Shown here in pieces: positions 10,428-21,707 of a stretch of 64,000 bases of DNA. The notes below the pieces were generated by a model that saw only the letters and a list, made by a program, of their open reading frames with translations, made no database searches and was not told the DNA's origin. Each line of letters begins with the position of its first letter. Positions within the stretch are counted from its first letter, which is position 1. The DNA is from Chlorobiaceae bacterium (GTDB lineage Bacteria; Bacteroidota; Chlorobiia; Chlorobiales; Chlorobiaceae), in NCBI GenBank assembly GCA_013334755.1, contig JAAXWX010000006.1:1-64000 (forward strand), written 5' to 3'. The position numbers and the translations under genes were made by a program.

Positions 10428-10727
10428 TTACAACAGTTCCTTTTTTGGATGTTTCAGCGCATCAAAGAGATGGGTGAACAGACTGGTGATAAAATGGACT
10501 GCGTTGTTGACCCATAAGCCGATATGCTGAAAGGCCTCATGCGTTGAGCCGCCGGTGAACTGAAGATATGCTGCATATATCACGAGGAGTGCTGCTGCAA
10601 CAAGTAACAAGCGCATGACACTTCTGAAAAAAGGAAGCAGAATCATGATTGAAATGATGACGGCAAGAACAAAAAGTACCGGATGACCAACAAGATAATC
10701 AATTGCTTTTTCCATGATAGATATCAA
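10428..10727 (-). CDS. Small membrane protein of unknown function
   Basis: ORF with TM segments; its start overlaps the end of lpxB. Confidence 0.5.
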   Translation of the reverse strand: MISIMEKAIDYLVGHPVLFVLAVIISIMILLPFFRSVMRLLLVAAALLVIYAAYLQFTGGSTHEAFQHIGLWVNNAVHFITSLFTHLFDALKHPKKELL

Positions 10728-11878
10728 TCATTGATAAGGTATTGCTGTAAAATACCAGCGATTTTGTGTGAAGGAGAGCTGCCTGCCAGCCTGTTTCGTG
10801 CTGCAATCAGTTCCCTGCGCATGGAATCGGCCAGAGCAGGGTCATCAAGAATCATCATCACCTGCCGGAAAATCTCCGGTCCGTTCACATCATGCTGAAT
10901 AAGCTCAGGCACTGCCTTTTCGTGGCTCCCGAGCCCTTTGGCTACAATATTGGCCAGTGATATGCTCTTCAGCTTTACCAACCGGCGGCCAATCATATAA
11001 TTAAGCATCCCTGTCCTGTAAACAACAATCATCGGAAGACCAAAGCAAAGTGATTCAAGCGTTGCTGTACCTGAGGTCACAATAGCCAGTTCACTGAATT
11101 GCATGACTTCATAAGCAGAACAATTAATTACGGTAATATCAGGAAATTCCTTCAAAACATGGTATGACTCTTCATCAAGATGCGGTGCACGCCCCAGGAG
11201 AAAAGTCGCATGGCATTCCCTGTTCAGTAACCGGGCCGCTTTCAGCATTTCCGGCAGAATGTGAGCGATCTCCTGCTTGCGGCTTCCGGGAAGAAGGCCG
11301 ATAAGCCGGGTTTCAGGCTTAAGCGTATGTGTTTTTAAAAACAGCTCCCTGGAAGAGAGTGAAACTTCTGCGAGCTGCTCAATAACGGGATGCCCGACAA
11401 ATTCCGCGTTTATGCCATGGCGCCGGAAAAATTCAACCTCAAAATCGAAAATAACAAGCAGCCTGTCGACATCACGACGAATCGCCTTTACCCTCCCCTC
11501 TTTCCATGCCCAGACCTGGGGAGAAATATAATAGATTACCGGAATTCCGAGTTCATGAAAAAAACGGGCCATGACAAGATTCATGCCCGGATAATCAACC
11601 AGAAAAGCTGCCTGGGGTTGTTCACGGCGTACCGAATCCTTGAGATCACGAAAAACACGTCGAAGAAAACCAGCATGCTTCAACACATCGACAAAGCCCA
11701 TGATGCTCATTTGTGCCGTATCATAGAGCAACTCTGCTCCAAGTGCCCGAAGTTTTTGACCACCAATACCGAAAACCTTGACATCAGGCATTGCCTTCAG
11801 AAGTTCGGCGATGACTCCGGCTGCATGCATATCTCCGGATACTTCACCGGCTAAAACAAAAAGCTTTTTGGACATCAA
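10724..11878 (-). CDS. lpxB: Lipid-A-disaccharide synthase
   Basis: LFVLAGEVSGDMHAAGVI, YISPQVWAWKEGRVK, LLPGSRKQEI, SGTATLESLCFGLPMIVVY. Confidence 0.95.
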   Translation of the reverse strand: MMSKKLFVLAGEVSGDMHAAGVIAELLKAMPDVKVFGIGGQKLRALGAELLYDTAQMSIMGFVDVLKHAGFLRRVFRDLKDSVRREQPQAAFLVDYPGMNLVMARFFHELGIPVIYYISPQVWAWKEGRVKAIRRDVDRLLVIFDFEVEFFRRHGINAEFVGHPVIEQLAEVSLSSRELFLKTHTLKPETRLIGLLPGSRKQEIAHILPEMLKAARLLNRECHATFLLGRAPHLDEESYHVLKEFPDITVINCSAYEVMQFSELAIVTSGTATLESLCFGLPMIVVYRTGMLNYMIGRRLVKLKSISLANIVAKGLGSHEKAVPELIQHDVNGPEIFRQVMMILDDPALADSMRRELIAARNRLAGSSPSHKIAGILQQYLIND

Positions 11879-11991
11879 AAGTGAGATAATTGGATGAACG
11901 ACGGGGAATCTGTATCTTGCAGATTATTTATTTATTATTCATCATTATGTATATAGAAATACAGTTTTAATTATATCAAATTCAATAAAGA

Positions 11992-13374
11992 ATGCAAGTT
12001 AAATTCGGTACTGACGGATGGCGCGCGATTATAGCAAAGGATTATACGTTTGATAACCTGAAACTTGCAGCACTGGCCTCTGCCCGCTACTTTCTAAGTC
12101 ATCCAAACAGGGCAAAAGGTGTATGCGTCGGCTACGATACCCGCTTCATGTCCAGAGAGTTTGCTGAGTATACCGCAGAAGTCTTTTCATCTCAGGGACT
12201 TAAAGTTTTTTTGTCGGATAGCTTTGCCTCAACCCCGGCCGTCTCGCTTTATACAAAGGCAAAACAGCTTGCCGGTGGTATTGTGATCACCGCATCCCAC
12301 AATCCAGCCATCTATAACGGCTTCAAGGTCAAGGCCTCCTATGGAGGACCAGCACACCCGGAAGTAATTGCTGAAATCGAGGCAAATCTTGATCTGATTG
12401 ATCCTCAAACCGAGATCGCAGCCGATAAAAAGCTGATTGAGATTGTCGATATGAAGGGCTTTTATCTTTCCTATCTGAAAAGCAGCATTAATCTCCCTCT
12501 GATCCGCGAGTCAAGAATAAAAATAGCGCATAATGCGATGTTTGGAGCCGGTCAGGATCTTATCACCAACCTGTTTGATGAATCGATGCTCAGTTGTTAT
12601 CACTGCAGCATAAACCCGGGTTTCGGAGGAATCAATCCTGAACCGATGCCTCAATATATCGGTGAGTTTATTGATTTCTTCAATGAGGTTGAACCGGATG
12701 TCGCCATTATCAATGACGGTGATGCCGACAGGATAGGCATGCTCGACGAACATGGAGCCTTTGTGGACTCCCATAAACTCTTCGCTATTATTCTCAAGGA
12801 TCTGGTAGAAGAGAAGCACCAGACTGGCGAAGTTGCAAAAACATTTGCCCTGACCGATTTAATCGATAAAATTTGTGAAAAGCATCATCTCATCATGCAT
12901 GAACTCCCGGTCGGATTCAAGCATGTCAGCAAGCTGATGACCACCAATGATATCCTTATGGGCGGTGAAGAATCGGGCGGAATAGGGATAACGGCATTTC
13001 TTCCGGAAAGGGACGGTGTCTATACCGGTCTTCTGATTCTGGAGATGATGACACGCCGGGAGAAAACTCTTTCGGAACTTGTTCAGGAACTCTATGATGA
13101 ATATGGCTTTTTCTGTTACAACCGTCACGACCTGCATGTCACCGATGCAAAAAAACAGGCGATTATCGAACGTGCAGCAACAGGAGATCTTGAAACCATC
13201 GCAGGTTACAAGGTACTGAAATTCAGCAATCTCGACGGCTACAAGTATCACTTTGAAGGTGGATGGATGCTTATCCGGCCATCCGGTACAGAACCTGTTC
13301 TACGCCTCTATTGTGAAGCAGACTCACAGGAAAAAGTTGACAAGGTTCTTGCCTTTGCTGCAAAACTGGCCTGA
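11992..13374 (+). CDS. Phosphoglucomutase/phosphomannomutase family (alpha-D-phosphohexomutase)
   Basis: [48 protein letters not shown]. Confidence 0.9.
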   Translation: MQVKFGTDGWRAIIAKDYTFDNLKLAALASARYFLSHPNRAKGVCVGYDTRFMSREFAEYTAEVFSSQGLKVFLSDSFASTPAVSLYTKAKQLAGGIVITASHNPAIYNGFKVKASYGGPAHPEVIAEIEANLDLIDPQTEIAADKKLIEIVDMKGFYLSYLKSSINLPLIRESRIKIAHNAMFGAGQDLITNLFDESMLSCYHCSINPGFGGINPEPMPQYIGEFIDFFNEVEPDVAIINDGDADRIGMLDEHGAFVDSHKLFAIILKDLVEEKHQTGEVAKTFALTDLIDKICEKHHLIMHELPVGFKHVSKLMTTNDILMGGEESGGIGITAFLPERDGVYTGLLILEMMTRREKTLSELVQELYDEYGFFCYNRHDLHVTDAKKQAIIERAATGDLETIAGYKVLKFSNLDGYKYHFEGGWMLIRPSGTEPVLRLYCEADSQEKVDKVLAFAAKLA

Positions 13375-13454
13375 GAGACTGGCTGATTTGCTGATTCGGA
13401 ATCTTTTATGCTGGACAATTGTGAAAGAAAAGAGGTGTATTGCAAAAATCAGGA

Positions 13455-13997
13455 ATGACATCCAAAGAAGAGCTGTTCAGGAGCCTTGTTGCCGAACACC
13501 AGGAGATGGTGATCAATACCTGCTACCGTTTTGTCTTTAACCATGAAGATGCGGAGGATCTTGCACAGGATGTATTTGTTGAAGTCTTCCGTTCACTTGA
13601 ACAGTTCCGTGAAGAGGCAAAACTCTCAACATGGATATACAGGATCGCCGTAACGAAATCACTCGACCATTTGCGGCGTTTGAAGAGGAAGAAACGTTTC
13701 AGCTCATTGAAAAGGATTATCGGCGTGGCTGATCCTGTAGAGGATATTGCTGCGCCTTTCACTGATAATCCTGCCGAAGCGCTTGCCGGAAGCGAACGGG
13801 CAAGAATATTATATGATGCTCTGAATTCACTACCTGACAGCCAGAAAACCGCTTTTCTTCTCAGCAAACAGGAGGGATACAGTAATCAGGAAATCGCGGA
13901 TATCCTTAAAACATCAGTATCAGCAGTTGAATCTCTGGTGCACCGGGCAAAAAAAAGCCTTCACGACAAGCTCTATGCATTCTATAGTGAGCATTGA
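13455..13997 (+). CDS. ECF-type RNA polymerase sigma factor
   Basis: [47 protein letters not shown]; region 4 [31 protein letters not shown] at 13440 is an alternative start. Confidence 0.9.
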   Translation: MTSKEELFRSLVAEHQEMVINTCYRFVFNHEDAEDLAQDVFVEVFRSLEQFREEAKLSTWIYRIAVTKSLDHLRRLKRKKRFSSLKRIIGVADPVEDIAAPFTDNPAEALAGSERARILYDALNSLPDSQKTAFLLSKQEGYSNQEIADILKTSVSAVESLVHRAKKSLHDKLYAFYSEH

Positions 13998-14021
13998 TTA
14001 TTTTTTACAAACCACAAGTTT

Positions 14022-14447
14022 TTGACACACCTGTCGTCTTATATATTGAAACAGGAGCCTATGATGACAAAGCGTAACGAAAACATAGAAAAAAAGGTCA
14101 GCGAAACCATGAAGCTGCTTGATGAGATGGGCCGCGTTGAGGTAAACCATCTTTTCAGGGTACGGCTGATGCAGAGGGTAGAGCGGGAGTTCGGGGAAGG
14201 AGCAGGGCGAGCCCATAGCCGCTTTGGCAACAGGGTTGATGTCCGGCTGGCATTCATGACGCTGCTTCTTATCATCAACCTCGGTTCAGCATTGCTCTCC
14301 GTATTCGACAGTAATCGACAAACGACAACGACTCTCAGTGAACTGCTTGACAACCAGAGTGATGACTACAGCAGTCAGGAATTTGCTTACTATGACCAGA
14401 CTGTAACCGAACCAGCGGTTGGCACAGAGCGGAACCTGGCCCCTTGA
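14022..14447 (+). CDS. Single-TM protein, putative anti-sigma factor
   Basis: Immediately downstream of the ECF sigma gene; cytosolic N-terminus plus one TM (LAFMTLLLIINLGSALLSVF). An ATG at about 14061 may be the true start. Function inferred from context. Confidence 0.45.
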   Translation: MTHLSSYILKQEPMMTKRNENIEKKVSETMKLLDEMGRVEVNHLFRVRLMQRVEREFGEGAGRAHSRFGNRVDVRLAFMTLLLIINLGSALLSVFDSNRQTTTTLSELLDNQSDDYSSQEFAYYDQTVTEPAVGTERNLAP

Positions 14448-14472
14448 AATGATACCATGCAATAAAGAAACA

Positions 14473-14538
14473 ATGAAAAAGATGAAAAAAGATTCCAGCC
14501 TCATGCTGGGACAACCTGAGCTGATGATACTACCATGA
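14473..14538 (+). CDS. 21-aa ORF MKKMKKDSSLMLGQPELMILP overlapping the next gene (ATGA)
   Basis: ATG at 14473; TGA at 14536-14538 overlaps the ATG of the Spy-like gene at 14535. No homology evidence. Confidence 0.3.
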   Translation: MKKMKKDSSLMLGQPELMILP

Positions 14539-15017
14539 ACTTTCTCACTTCAAAACGGCTTGTTACAACAGCATTGGTGCTTCTCGCCCTTCTCAATATA
14601 ACGCTGCTCGGCTTTATTTGGTGGCAGAACACAGACAGGATGGTAGCCGGACCCGGAGCCAGAAACCATCAACACCGACAATTCTTTTTTACCAGGCAGC
14701 TTGCCCTCAACAGATCACAAACAGTCAGTTTTGACAGACTGCGCCAGGAATATTTTCTTAAAATCAGACCTGATATGCAGGCAATTTCGATGCTGAAAAG
14801 AGAACTGATTGAAGAGTCGCTTCAAGAAAAAGCTGATACAGGCAAAATTACAGTAATCGCTGAAAATATCGGCACCCGTCAGGCGATAATAGAGAGAGAG
14901 CTTGCGCTTCATTTTCATGAACTGGCTAAAGTGTGCACGCCTGAACAGCGAGATTCACTAAAAGCCGTACTTGAACGTTTCACCTCACGCAAACGCTTTA
15001 ACAGCAGTAGACAATAA
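14535..15017 (+). CDS. Spy/CpxP/ZraP-like periplasmic protein
   Basis: N-terminal TM and helical periplasmic domain (RQLALNRSQTVSFDRLRQEYFLKIRPDMQAISMLKREL…). Confidence 0.6.
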   Translation: MNFLTSKRLVTTALVLLALLNITLLGFIWWQNTDRMVAGPGARNHQHRQFFFTRQLALNRSQTVSFDRLRQEYFLKIRPDMQAISMLKRELIEESLQEKADTGKITVIAENIGTRQAIIERELALHFHELAKVCTPEQRDSLKAVLERFTSRKRFNSSRQ

Positions 15018-15058
15018 CTGCCGCATCCCTCCCGGCAGAGTCAGTTCCCCCAGGAACT
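15018..15058. terminator. Two adjacent hairpins between convergent genes
   Basis: CTGCCG…CGGCAG (15018-15038) and AGTTCC…GGAACT (15043-15058); weak or absent U-tract. Confidence 0.4.
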
Positions 15059-15108
15059 ATTCAGGGGAGGGGTTCGGAAACTTATAGCTGCGATCATTCT
15101 TCTCTCAA

Positions 15109-16623
15109 TCACTTCCTACTGAATTTATTACTCACTCTGGCAGCAACAAGCAGAGCTTCATGGCGGAAGAGTACCACAGCAACAGCAAGATAAAGTGCCA
15201 GCAGCCCTGACTTTAAAGCAATAACAGCAGCAGCCAGCGGCAACCCCGGCCCGATAAACGACTGAAGCAACGCCATCACAATACCCGTCACAAGCAGCAG
15301 AAAAAGTTTGAGCCAGTCATGGCTGATCGGAAAAAATTTCAGAGAATACCACGCCATAACAAGGCACATAACCATAGTACCGCCAACGATGGCATAAGCA
15401 GCGCCATCCATACCCTGTTCCGGAACAAGCCACCAGCAGAACAATGCTGTCACTGCGGCACCGGCAAAGGTGACGACAGGCAGATAACGGGTATTGCCGG
15501 TAATAAGAAGTCCTGCAGAAAGGTTGGTGGAGATCATGTCGAAAACATAACTCAAAAAAATCCACGGGAGAATTGAAAGCCCTATCCAGTAACGGGGAGG
15601 AAGAAGATAAAAGCTTCCGGCATAATGATAGCGGACAAGATCGGGAACAAAAAAGGTGGCTGCAAGTGCCAGGAACATGGTAAAAAGCGTTGAAATGCTC
15701 AGCACATGCTGAAATAATCTTTTCGCATCGGGCTCTTTGGCATGTTGAAGAAAAAAGGGCTGCCATGCGAAACGGAATACCTGGATAAAAAGCTGTAAGA
15801 CAACCCCGAATGCAGCAATCCTTCCATAAATACCAACGATGTCAGAAGCCTGGAAACCTTTTCCATAAATCCTTTCAATTGAGGATGGAGATATGCGAAT
15901 TAAAATGTTCCGATCAATTAAATGAATAAGAAGTCCGGCAATCCCTGTCGGCACATAAGGTAGCCCTATGCGAAGCATTTCACGCAACTGCCCTGACGAA
16001 AAAAAGATCCTGAACTGACGAAAAACAGGAATGACCAGCAGAAGACTGACCAGAGAACCAATTGCCTCGGCAATAAAAACTCCAGGCAAACCTGTATTGA
16101 GTGGAACGATAAGAATAATCGCACTCACAACTACAGCTATCACCCCGGCCACCCTGGCTATAGCAAACTGTACCGCTTTTCTCTTAAGGCGAAGTTCTGC
16201 AAATGGAATAACCAGCAGGGTATCAATCCATAAAATGAGCGCAGCATATCTGACAAAAAGAAAGTCTCCTGGAGAAAGCCCGATGAGTTGGGCAATAAGT
16301 GGTGCAAAGAAGAAGATGAGCAGAGCAAACAGCGTTGAAGTGACGAGCAGAGTGAGAAAAGCTGTTGAAAAAAGCTGCGTCTCATCCCTCTCCCGATCGG
16401 CTGAATCTGACACTACCTTGAGATAGGAGGTCTCCAAGCCATAGGAGAAAAGAACATTCGCCAGAGCAATATTGGCATAAATTATGGTCTGTATACCGTT
16501 ATCAAACGTTGAGAGTTTATTGGCATAGAGGGGTACCAGCAGATAATTGAGACTACGGGCCAGAATAGTGCTCGAACCGTAGATTACGGTGTCTTTGAAG
16601 AGAAGCTTTAATTTTGAAAACAT
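15109..16623 (-). CDS. Polysaccharide biosynthesis protein / O-antigen flippase (MATE/Wzx type)
   Basis: 504-aa multi-[34 protein letters not shown]-terminus. Confidence 0.8.
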   Translation of the reverse strand: MFSKLKLLFKDTVIYGSSTILARSLNYLLVPLYANKLSTFDNGIQTIIYANIALANVLFSYGLETSYLKVVSDSADRERDETQLFSTAFLTLLVTSTLFALLIFFFAPLIAQLIGLSPGDFLFVRYAALILWIDTLLVIPFAELRLKRKAVQFAIARVAGVIAVVVSAIILIVPLNTGLPGVFIAEAIGSLVSLLLVIPVFRQFRIFFSSGQLREMLRIGLPYVPTGIAGLLIHLIDRNILIRISPSSIERIYGKGFQASDIVGIYGRIAAFGVVLQLFIQVFRFAWQPFFLQHAKEPDAKRLFQHVLSISTLFTMFLALAATFFVPDLVRYHYAGSFYLLPPRYWIGLSILPWIFLSYVFDMISTNLSAGLLITGNTRYLPVVTFAGAAVTALFCWWLVPEQGMDGAAYAIVGGTMVMCLVMAWYSLKFFPISHDWLKLFLLLVTGIVMALLQSFIGPGLPLAAAVIALKSGLLALYLAVAVVLFRHEALLVAARVSNKFSRK

Positions 16624-16633
16624 GCAGAAAAAC

Positions 16634-17005
16634 TTAAACAGTATCCTCTTTTACCGCTCCGTTCGTTCCATTATCATAAGAAGCTGCACGTCGCTGCTTT
16701 ATCGCCTCCGTATCAATCTGAAACCTTCCATCCTTTTGAATAACAGGGATTTTTGATATCACCTCACTGAGATGTCGCTGTGCCTCCTGCTGCTGTTGCT
16801 TGAGCTTTTCAAGCTCGTCACCATAGAGCCCGACAGGATTATCTTTATCGATAAGCGTATCTTTAAATGACTCTATCTGGAGGTTCTGCTCTTTTTTCAT
16901 ATATCCCACAAATTTCCTGAATAAAAAAACCAGGAAAAAAAACAGTAGCAGGGATGGACCCAAAATAACGAGCCAGCTCATGAGAAAAAGTTTATGTATT
17001 AGCAA
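16634..17005 (-). CDS. Small membrane-anchored protein of unknown function
   Basis: TM plus coiled-coil-like region upstream of the flippase gene. Confidence 0.5.
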   Translation of the reverse strand: MLIHKLFLMSWLVILGPSLLLFFFLVFLFRKFVGYMKKEQNLQIESFKDTLIDKDNPVGLYGDELEKLKQQQQEAQRHLSEVISKIPVIQKDGRFQIDTEAIKQRRAASYDNGTNGAVKEDTV

Positions 17006-17103
17006 AGAAAACGATATTTCTTCAATTTAGCCGATATTACAGTTTATAAAAATAGTAACCAATCATCTTTTCTTCATTGAAGCATCTATTCTGCAAGAAG
17101 ACT

Positions 17104-18084
17104 ATGAGCGCACCATCCCGAGACCGGCACATTACAGAGAAAGGAAAAATGATTCTTGAGCAGGAAGCTCACGCCATTCATCTTATAGCTGAACGACTTG
17201 ATGAAAGTTTTTCGAAAGCAGTAGAGCTTTTATCCTCCTGTCAGGGAAAAATCATCATCTCAGGCATGGGGAAATCAGGCATCATTGCACAAAAAATAGC
17301 TGCAACCATGTCATCAACTGGATCAACAGCCCTTTTTCTTCATCCAGCAGACGCTGCTCATGGAGATCTTGGAATTGTCGGTCATGATGACGTCGTTATC
17401 TGCCTGTCGAAAAGCGGCACAACGGAAGAACTGAACTTTATCATCCCTGCTATCCGCCAGATTGGGGCAATGATCATTGCCATGACGGGCAACCAGCGAT
17501 CCTTTCTGGCCCTGAATGCGGATATCGCGCTTGATATCGGCATAGAAAAGGAAGCTTGCCCATACGATCTGGCTCCAACGACCTCAACTACAGCGATGCT
17601 CGCCATGGGAGACGCACTTGCCATTTCATTGATGCAGCAAAAAAAATTCACGCAGAGAGATTTTGCACTGACCCACCCCAAAGGCTCGCTGGGTCGGAGG
17701 CTGACCGTAAAGGTCGCCGATATTATGGCAAAAGGAAATGCTGTCCCGTTCGTAGTTGAAAGTGCTTCAGTGACCGATCTTATCCTTGAAATGACCTCAA
17801 AGCGATATGGCGTGAGCGCTGTTGTCAATAGTGAAGGGGCTCTCAGCGGCATTTTTACCGATGGCGATCTTCGCCGTCTGGTACAAAGCGGCAGGGAGTT
17901 CCTGAACCTCAATGCCGGTTCCGTCATGACAGCAAATCCCAAAACCGTCAACACCGGCACCATGGCCAAAGAGTGTCTTGATCTGCTTGAAACCTATCGC
18001 ATCACACAGTTGGTGGTTTGCGATGATGAACAGCGACCGGTCGGTATGGTGCATATACATGACCTTATTACGCTGGGGCTATAA
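17104..18084 (+). CDS. KpsF/GutQ family sugar-phosphate isomerase (arabinose-5-phosphate isomerase)
   Basis: SIS domain GKIIISGMGKSGIIAQKIAATMSSTG and two CBS domains. Confidence 0.9.
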   Translation: MSAPSRDRHITEKGKMILEQEAHAIHLIAERLDESFSKAVELLSSCQGKIIISGMGKSGIIAQKIAATMSSTGSTALFLHPADAAHGDLGIVGHDDVVICLSKSGTTEELNFIIPAIRQIGAMIIAMTGNQRSFLALNADIALDIGIEKEACPYDLAPTTSTTAMLAMGDALAISLMQQKKFTQRDFALTHPKGSLGRRLTVKVADIMAKGNAVPFVVESASVTDLILEMTSKRYGVSAVVNSEGALSGIFTDGDLRRLVQSGREFLNLNAGSVMTANPKTVNTGTMAKECLDLLETYRITQLVVCDDEQRPVGMVHIHDLITLGL

Positions 18085-18102
18085 AAGGGGAGGGGGGGTT
18101 GC

Positions 18103-18239
18103 AAGAATAAGGATAAATGGGAGTAATAGGACTCATAAGACCTATGGGAGCAACAGGATTTGTATAAGTCCCATTAGTCCTATAGATCCCATATTACTGT
18201 TACTCCCCATATTCCTTCTGCTATTCTTCTTATTCTTCC
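18103..18239. repeat. Fold-back intergenic element built of degenerate 9-nt units
   Basis: GGGAGTAAT AGGACTCAT AAGACCTAT GGGAGCAAC AGGATTTGT ATAAGTCCC ATTAGTCCT ATAGATCCC ATATTACTG TTACTCCCC: purine-rich left half, pyrimidine-rich right half. Confidence 0.7.
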
Positions 18240-19139
18240 TTACCGTCCCAGAGCCTTAAGCATGGCTTCACCAATATCGGCAGGACTCTGGACAACATGA
18301 ATACCTGCCGCTTCCATTGCCGTTATCTTGTCTTCGGCGGTTCCTTTCCCGCCGGATACAATAGCTCCTGCATGACCCATTCTGCGACCGGGAGGTGCTG
18401 TACGGCCTGCAATAAATCCTATTACCGGTTTTTTGAAATATTTCTGGATATAGGCTGCGGCCTCTTCTTCGGCACTTCCGCCTATTTCACCGATCATCAC
18501 AAGCCCTTCAGTTTCATCATCTTGAGCAAAAAGTTTGATGGCATCGATAAACTGGGTGCCAATAATCGGATCACCACCGATACCGATACAGGTTGACTGG
18601 CCAAGTCCAACCTGGGTAAGCTGGTGTACCGCTTCATAGGTCAGGGTGCCACTGCGGGAAACAACACCAATCGTGCCTTTTTTATGAATGAAACCAGGCA
18701 TAATGCCAACTTTGGCTTCACCTGGGGTGATGACACCCGGACAGTTAGGCCCGACAAGAACGGCCCCTTTTTGCTTGACAAATGCGAAGGCTTTCATCAT
18801 GTCGTTGACCGGAATACCCTCCGTAATACAGATAATCACTTTCAGTCCGGCATCAGCAGCTTCCATAATCGCATCAGCAGCAAATGCGGCAGGAACAAAA
18901 ATAACCGTTGCATTGGCCTCTGTCTTCGTCACAGCATCCCGAACCGTGTTAAAAACCGGCACCGGCCTGCAGAACTTGTCTTTGTCATTTCCATGATAGA
19001 GAATATCACCTTTGCCGGGAGTGACTCCGGCAACCACATTGGTTCCATATTCAAGAATCTGGGAGGTATGAAAAGTACCTTCCCCACCGGTTATCCCCTG
19101 CACAAGCAGGCGGGTATCCTTGTTTACTAATACACTCAT
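18240..19139 (-). CDS. sucD: Succinyl-CoA ligase alpha subunit
   Basis: [52 protein letters not shown]. Confidence 0.95.
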   Translation of the reverse strand: MSVLVNKDTRLLVQGITGGEGTFHTSQILEYGTNVVAGVTPGKGDILYHGNDKDKFCRPVPVFNTVRDAVTKTEANATVIFVPAAFAADAIMEAADAGLKVIICITEGIPVNDMMKAFAFVKQKGAVLVGPNCPGVITPGEAKVGIMPGFIHKKGTIGVVSRSGTLTYEAVHQLTQVGLGQSTCIGIGGDPIIGTQFIDAIKLFAQDDETEGLVMIGEIGGSAEEEAAAYIQKYFKKPVIGFIAGRTAPPGRRMGHAGAIVSGGKGTAEDKITAMEAAGIHVVQSPADIGEAMLKALGR

Positions 19140-19187
19140 ATTACTGTATCATTAAGATTAATGGTTGCTAAACACTCCCACCGAAAC

Positions 19188-20615
19188 TCATAGAGAGCGC
19201 TGCATATGTCTGGCTATACCAAGCAGCTTTCCCTCTTCAAAAAAATTACAGATCAGGTGCATCCCGACAGGAAGGTTCAAACTGTCAAACCCGAGCGGGA
19301 CACTGACAGCCGGCATACCAACGATACTTGCCGGAACGGTAAATACATCGGCAAGATACATTTCAAGAGGATTTTCCGTTTTGTCACCGATACCAAAAGG
19401 AGGAAACGGCGATGTCGGACCGGCTATGACGTCTACCTTTTCAAGAGCCTCACGATACCTGTCCTGAAACACCCTCCTTACCTGCTGAGCCTTCTTATAG
19501 TAAGTGTCGTAATATCCTGCGGAAAGCACATAGGTACCGAGCATAATCCTGCGCTTGACCTCCCTGCCGAACCCTTCAGTCCTCGAGTTCACATACATGG
19601 CAGCAAGATCTTCTGAATTTTCAGAGCGATAGCCATACCGCGCACCATCAAAACGGGCAAGATTGGATGATGCCTCAGCAGTGACAAGGATATAATAGGC
19701 AGCTATGGCATATTCACTGTCTGGAAGAGTAATTTCAATCAGTTCCGCACCTTGATCGCGAAGATCAGAAAGCTTTCCCTTCACCAGACGGGCAACGTCC
19801 GGGTTAAGAGTCTCGGGAAAGTACTCTTTCGGAACTCCGATCTTCAATCCCTCAACCGATACGGTCGACATTTCCGAAGCGTAATCAGGAACTGTATGAA
19901 AGGAAGATGTTGCATCATGTCCATCTTTACCAGCCATAACACCGAGCACCAACGCAGCATCATCACAGTTTCGGGCAAGTACTCCTATCTGATCAAACGA
20001 CGAGGCAAACGCCACAAGTCCATAACGGGAGATCCTTCCATAGGTCGGTTTCAGACCGACAATGTCGCAGAAACCAGCCGGCTGCCGAACCGACCCGCCT
20101 GTGTCTGAACCGAGAGCAACCATCGCAAGGCCGCTTGCAACTGCAGCGGCTGAACCGCCGGAACTGCCTCCGGGGACCCTTTTTTTATCAAACGGGTTAG
20201 GAACGTTACCAAATGCCGAGTTTTCATTGGAGCTCCCCATGGCAAACTCATCCATGTTCGTTTTACCCAGAAAAACAGCATCTTCCTCTTCAAGTCGAAG
20301 TACTGACGTTGCATCATAGACGCTTTCGTAATTCTCAAGAATTTTGGATGCGCAGGTAAGCCCCCTCCCTTTTATAGCGATATTATCTTTGATGGCGATT
20401 GGCATTCCAAACAGCTTTCCGAGATGGCCCCCTTCCTGGTGTTTCCGGTCAAGACTTCTGGCCCGCTCAAGTGCCTGCTCATGAAAAACTGTCAGATAAA
20501 TATTATCTTCGCGATGACTTTCTATACGTTCCAAATAAAAACGCACGACCTCTTCACAGGTTATCGCATGCGAGACAAGCCTGGAACGAAGATCTTCGTA
20601 ACTACTTAATTGCAC
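19188..20615 (-). CDS. gatA: Asp/Glu-tRNA(Asn/Gln) amidotransferase subunit A
   Basis: [41 protein letters not shown] amidase signature. Confidence 0.95.
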   Translation of the reverse strand: MQLSSYEDLRSRLVSHAITCEEVVRFYLERIESHREDNIYLTVFHEQALERARSLDRKHQEGGHLGKLFGMPIAIKDNIAIKGRGLTCASKILENYESVYDATSVLRLEEEDAVFLGKTNMDEFAMGSSNENSAFGNVPNPFDKKRVPGGSSGGSAAAVASGLAMVALGSDTGGSVRQPAGFCDIVGLKPTYGRISRYGLVAFASSFDQIGVLARNCDDAALVLGVMAGKDGHDATSSFHTVPDYASEMSTVSVEGLKIGVPKEYFPETLNPDVARLVKGKLSDLRDQGAELIEITLPDSEYAIAAYYILVTAEASSNLARFDGARYGYRSENSEDLAAMYVNSRTEGFGREVKRRIMLGTYVLSAGYYDTYYKKAQQVRRVFQDRYREALEKVDVIAGPTSPFPPFGIGDKTENPLEMYLADVFTVPASIVGMPAVSVPLGFDSLNLPVGMHLICNFFEEGKLLGIARHMQRSL

Positions 20616-20854
20616 GTCTGTTATAAATTATTTTAAGAAAAGAATGCCGGTAACTCATCATTTTTACCGTTCATAAAAAAAATGCCTGTCAAAATGCAGG
20701 ATTTCCGTTCCGTGTAAAGTTTGTATAATAAGAAATAACTGCATATTATTCAATTTGGGGTGATTTCGTTTACTGAAGATTATTCATGTATTCCATCATG
20801 ACTGCCCATCAAGCGACAAGACAGTAACCCGGATTTATGGCACTCATAAAAATA

Positions 20855-21685
20855 ATGGATTCGTCACAAACTCCTCAACCCCATTGGTTTGCGTCAGACA
20901 ATGACGCTGAAGATAAAAGGACTCAGGCTGAACTAAAAGCATCATGCCAGCTCCCCCGCCATATTGCCGTAATTATGGATGGGAATGGACGCTGGGCACG
21001 GTTAAAAGGCAAAACAAGAATCGAGGGTCATGTAGCTGGCGTCGATTCAGTAAGAGATATCGTGGAATCCTGCTCCCAGCTCGGCATTAACTACCTTACC
21101 CTGTTTACCTTTTCTACGGAAAACTGGAACCGGCCTGAAAAAGAGGTTTCAGCGCTGATGCAGCTTCTTATCAAGGTTATCGGAAGAGAAACCCGTAAAC
21201 TGCATGATAATAATATCTGTGTCAAGTTTATCGGACAGATGGATCTCCTGCCGGAAAAAGTCAGTACGGTTCTGAAGAAAACCATGGAGCTCACCAAAAA
21301 CAACAATAAACTTGTTTTGAACATTGCGCTCAGTTACAGTGGCCAATGGGATCTCACACAGGCTTGCCGTGCAATCGCCTTTGATGTTCAGGAAGGAAGG
21401 ATCGATGCTGAATCTGTTGATGCACAAATGTTCGCATCATATCTTTCTACAGCGTCCATGCCCGATCCCGATCTGTTGATTCGTACAAGCGGAGAGTTTA
21501 GAATAAGTAACTTCATGCTTTGGCAATGCGCATATTCCGAAATTTACTTCACCAACACCTATTGGCCTGATTTTCACCGTACACAGCTTTATGATGCCAT
21601 AAGGGAATTTCAAAGCAGGGAAAGAAGGTTTGGACTGACAACCGAACAAATTCAGAGAAATACTATACCTGCCAACAAGCTTTAA
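20855..21685 (+). CDS. uppS: Isoprenyl transferase (undecaprenyl diphosphate synthase)
   Basis: HIAVIMDGNGRWARLKGKTRIEGHVAG; DLLIRTSGEFRISNFMLWQCAYSEIYF. Confidence 0.95.
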   Translation: MDSSQTPQPHWFASDNDAEDKRTQAELKASCQLPRHIAVIMDGNGRWARLKGKTRIEGHVAGVDSVRDIVESCSQLGINYLTLFTFSTENWNRPEKEVSALMQLLIKVIGRETRKLHDNNICVKFIGQMDLLPEKVSTVLKKTMELTKNNNKLVLNIALSYSGQWDLTQACRAIAFDVQEGRIDAESVDAQMFASYLSTASMPDPDLLIRTSGEFRISNFMLWQCAYSEIYFTNTYWPDFHRTQLYDAIREFQSRERRFGLTTEQIQRNTIPANKL

Positions 21686-21707
21686 CCTGATTGATTCTGG
21701 AAATTTC

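Noticed and set aside
17382-17969. 195-aa minus-strand ORF
   Set aside because: Antisense to kpsF with no motif support.
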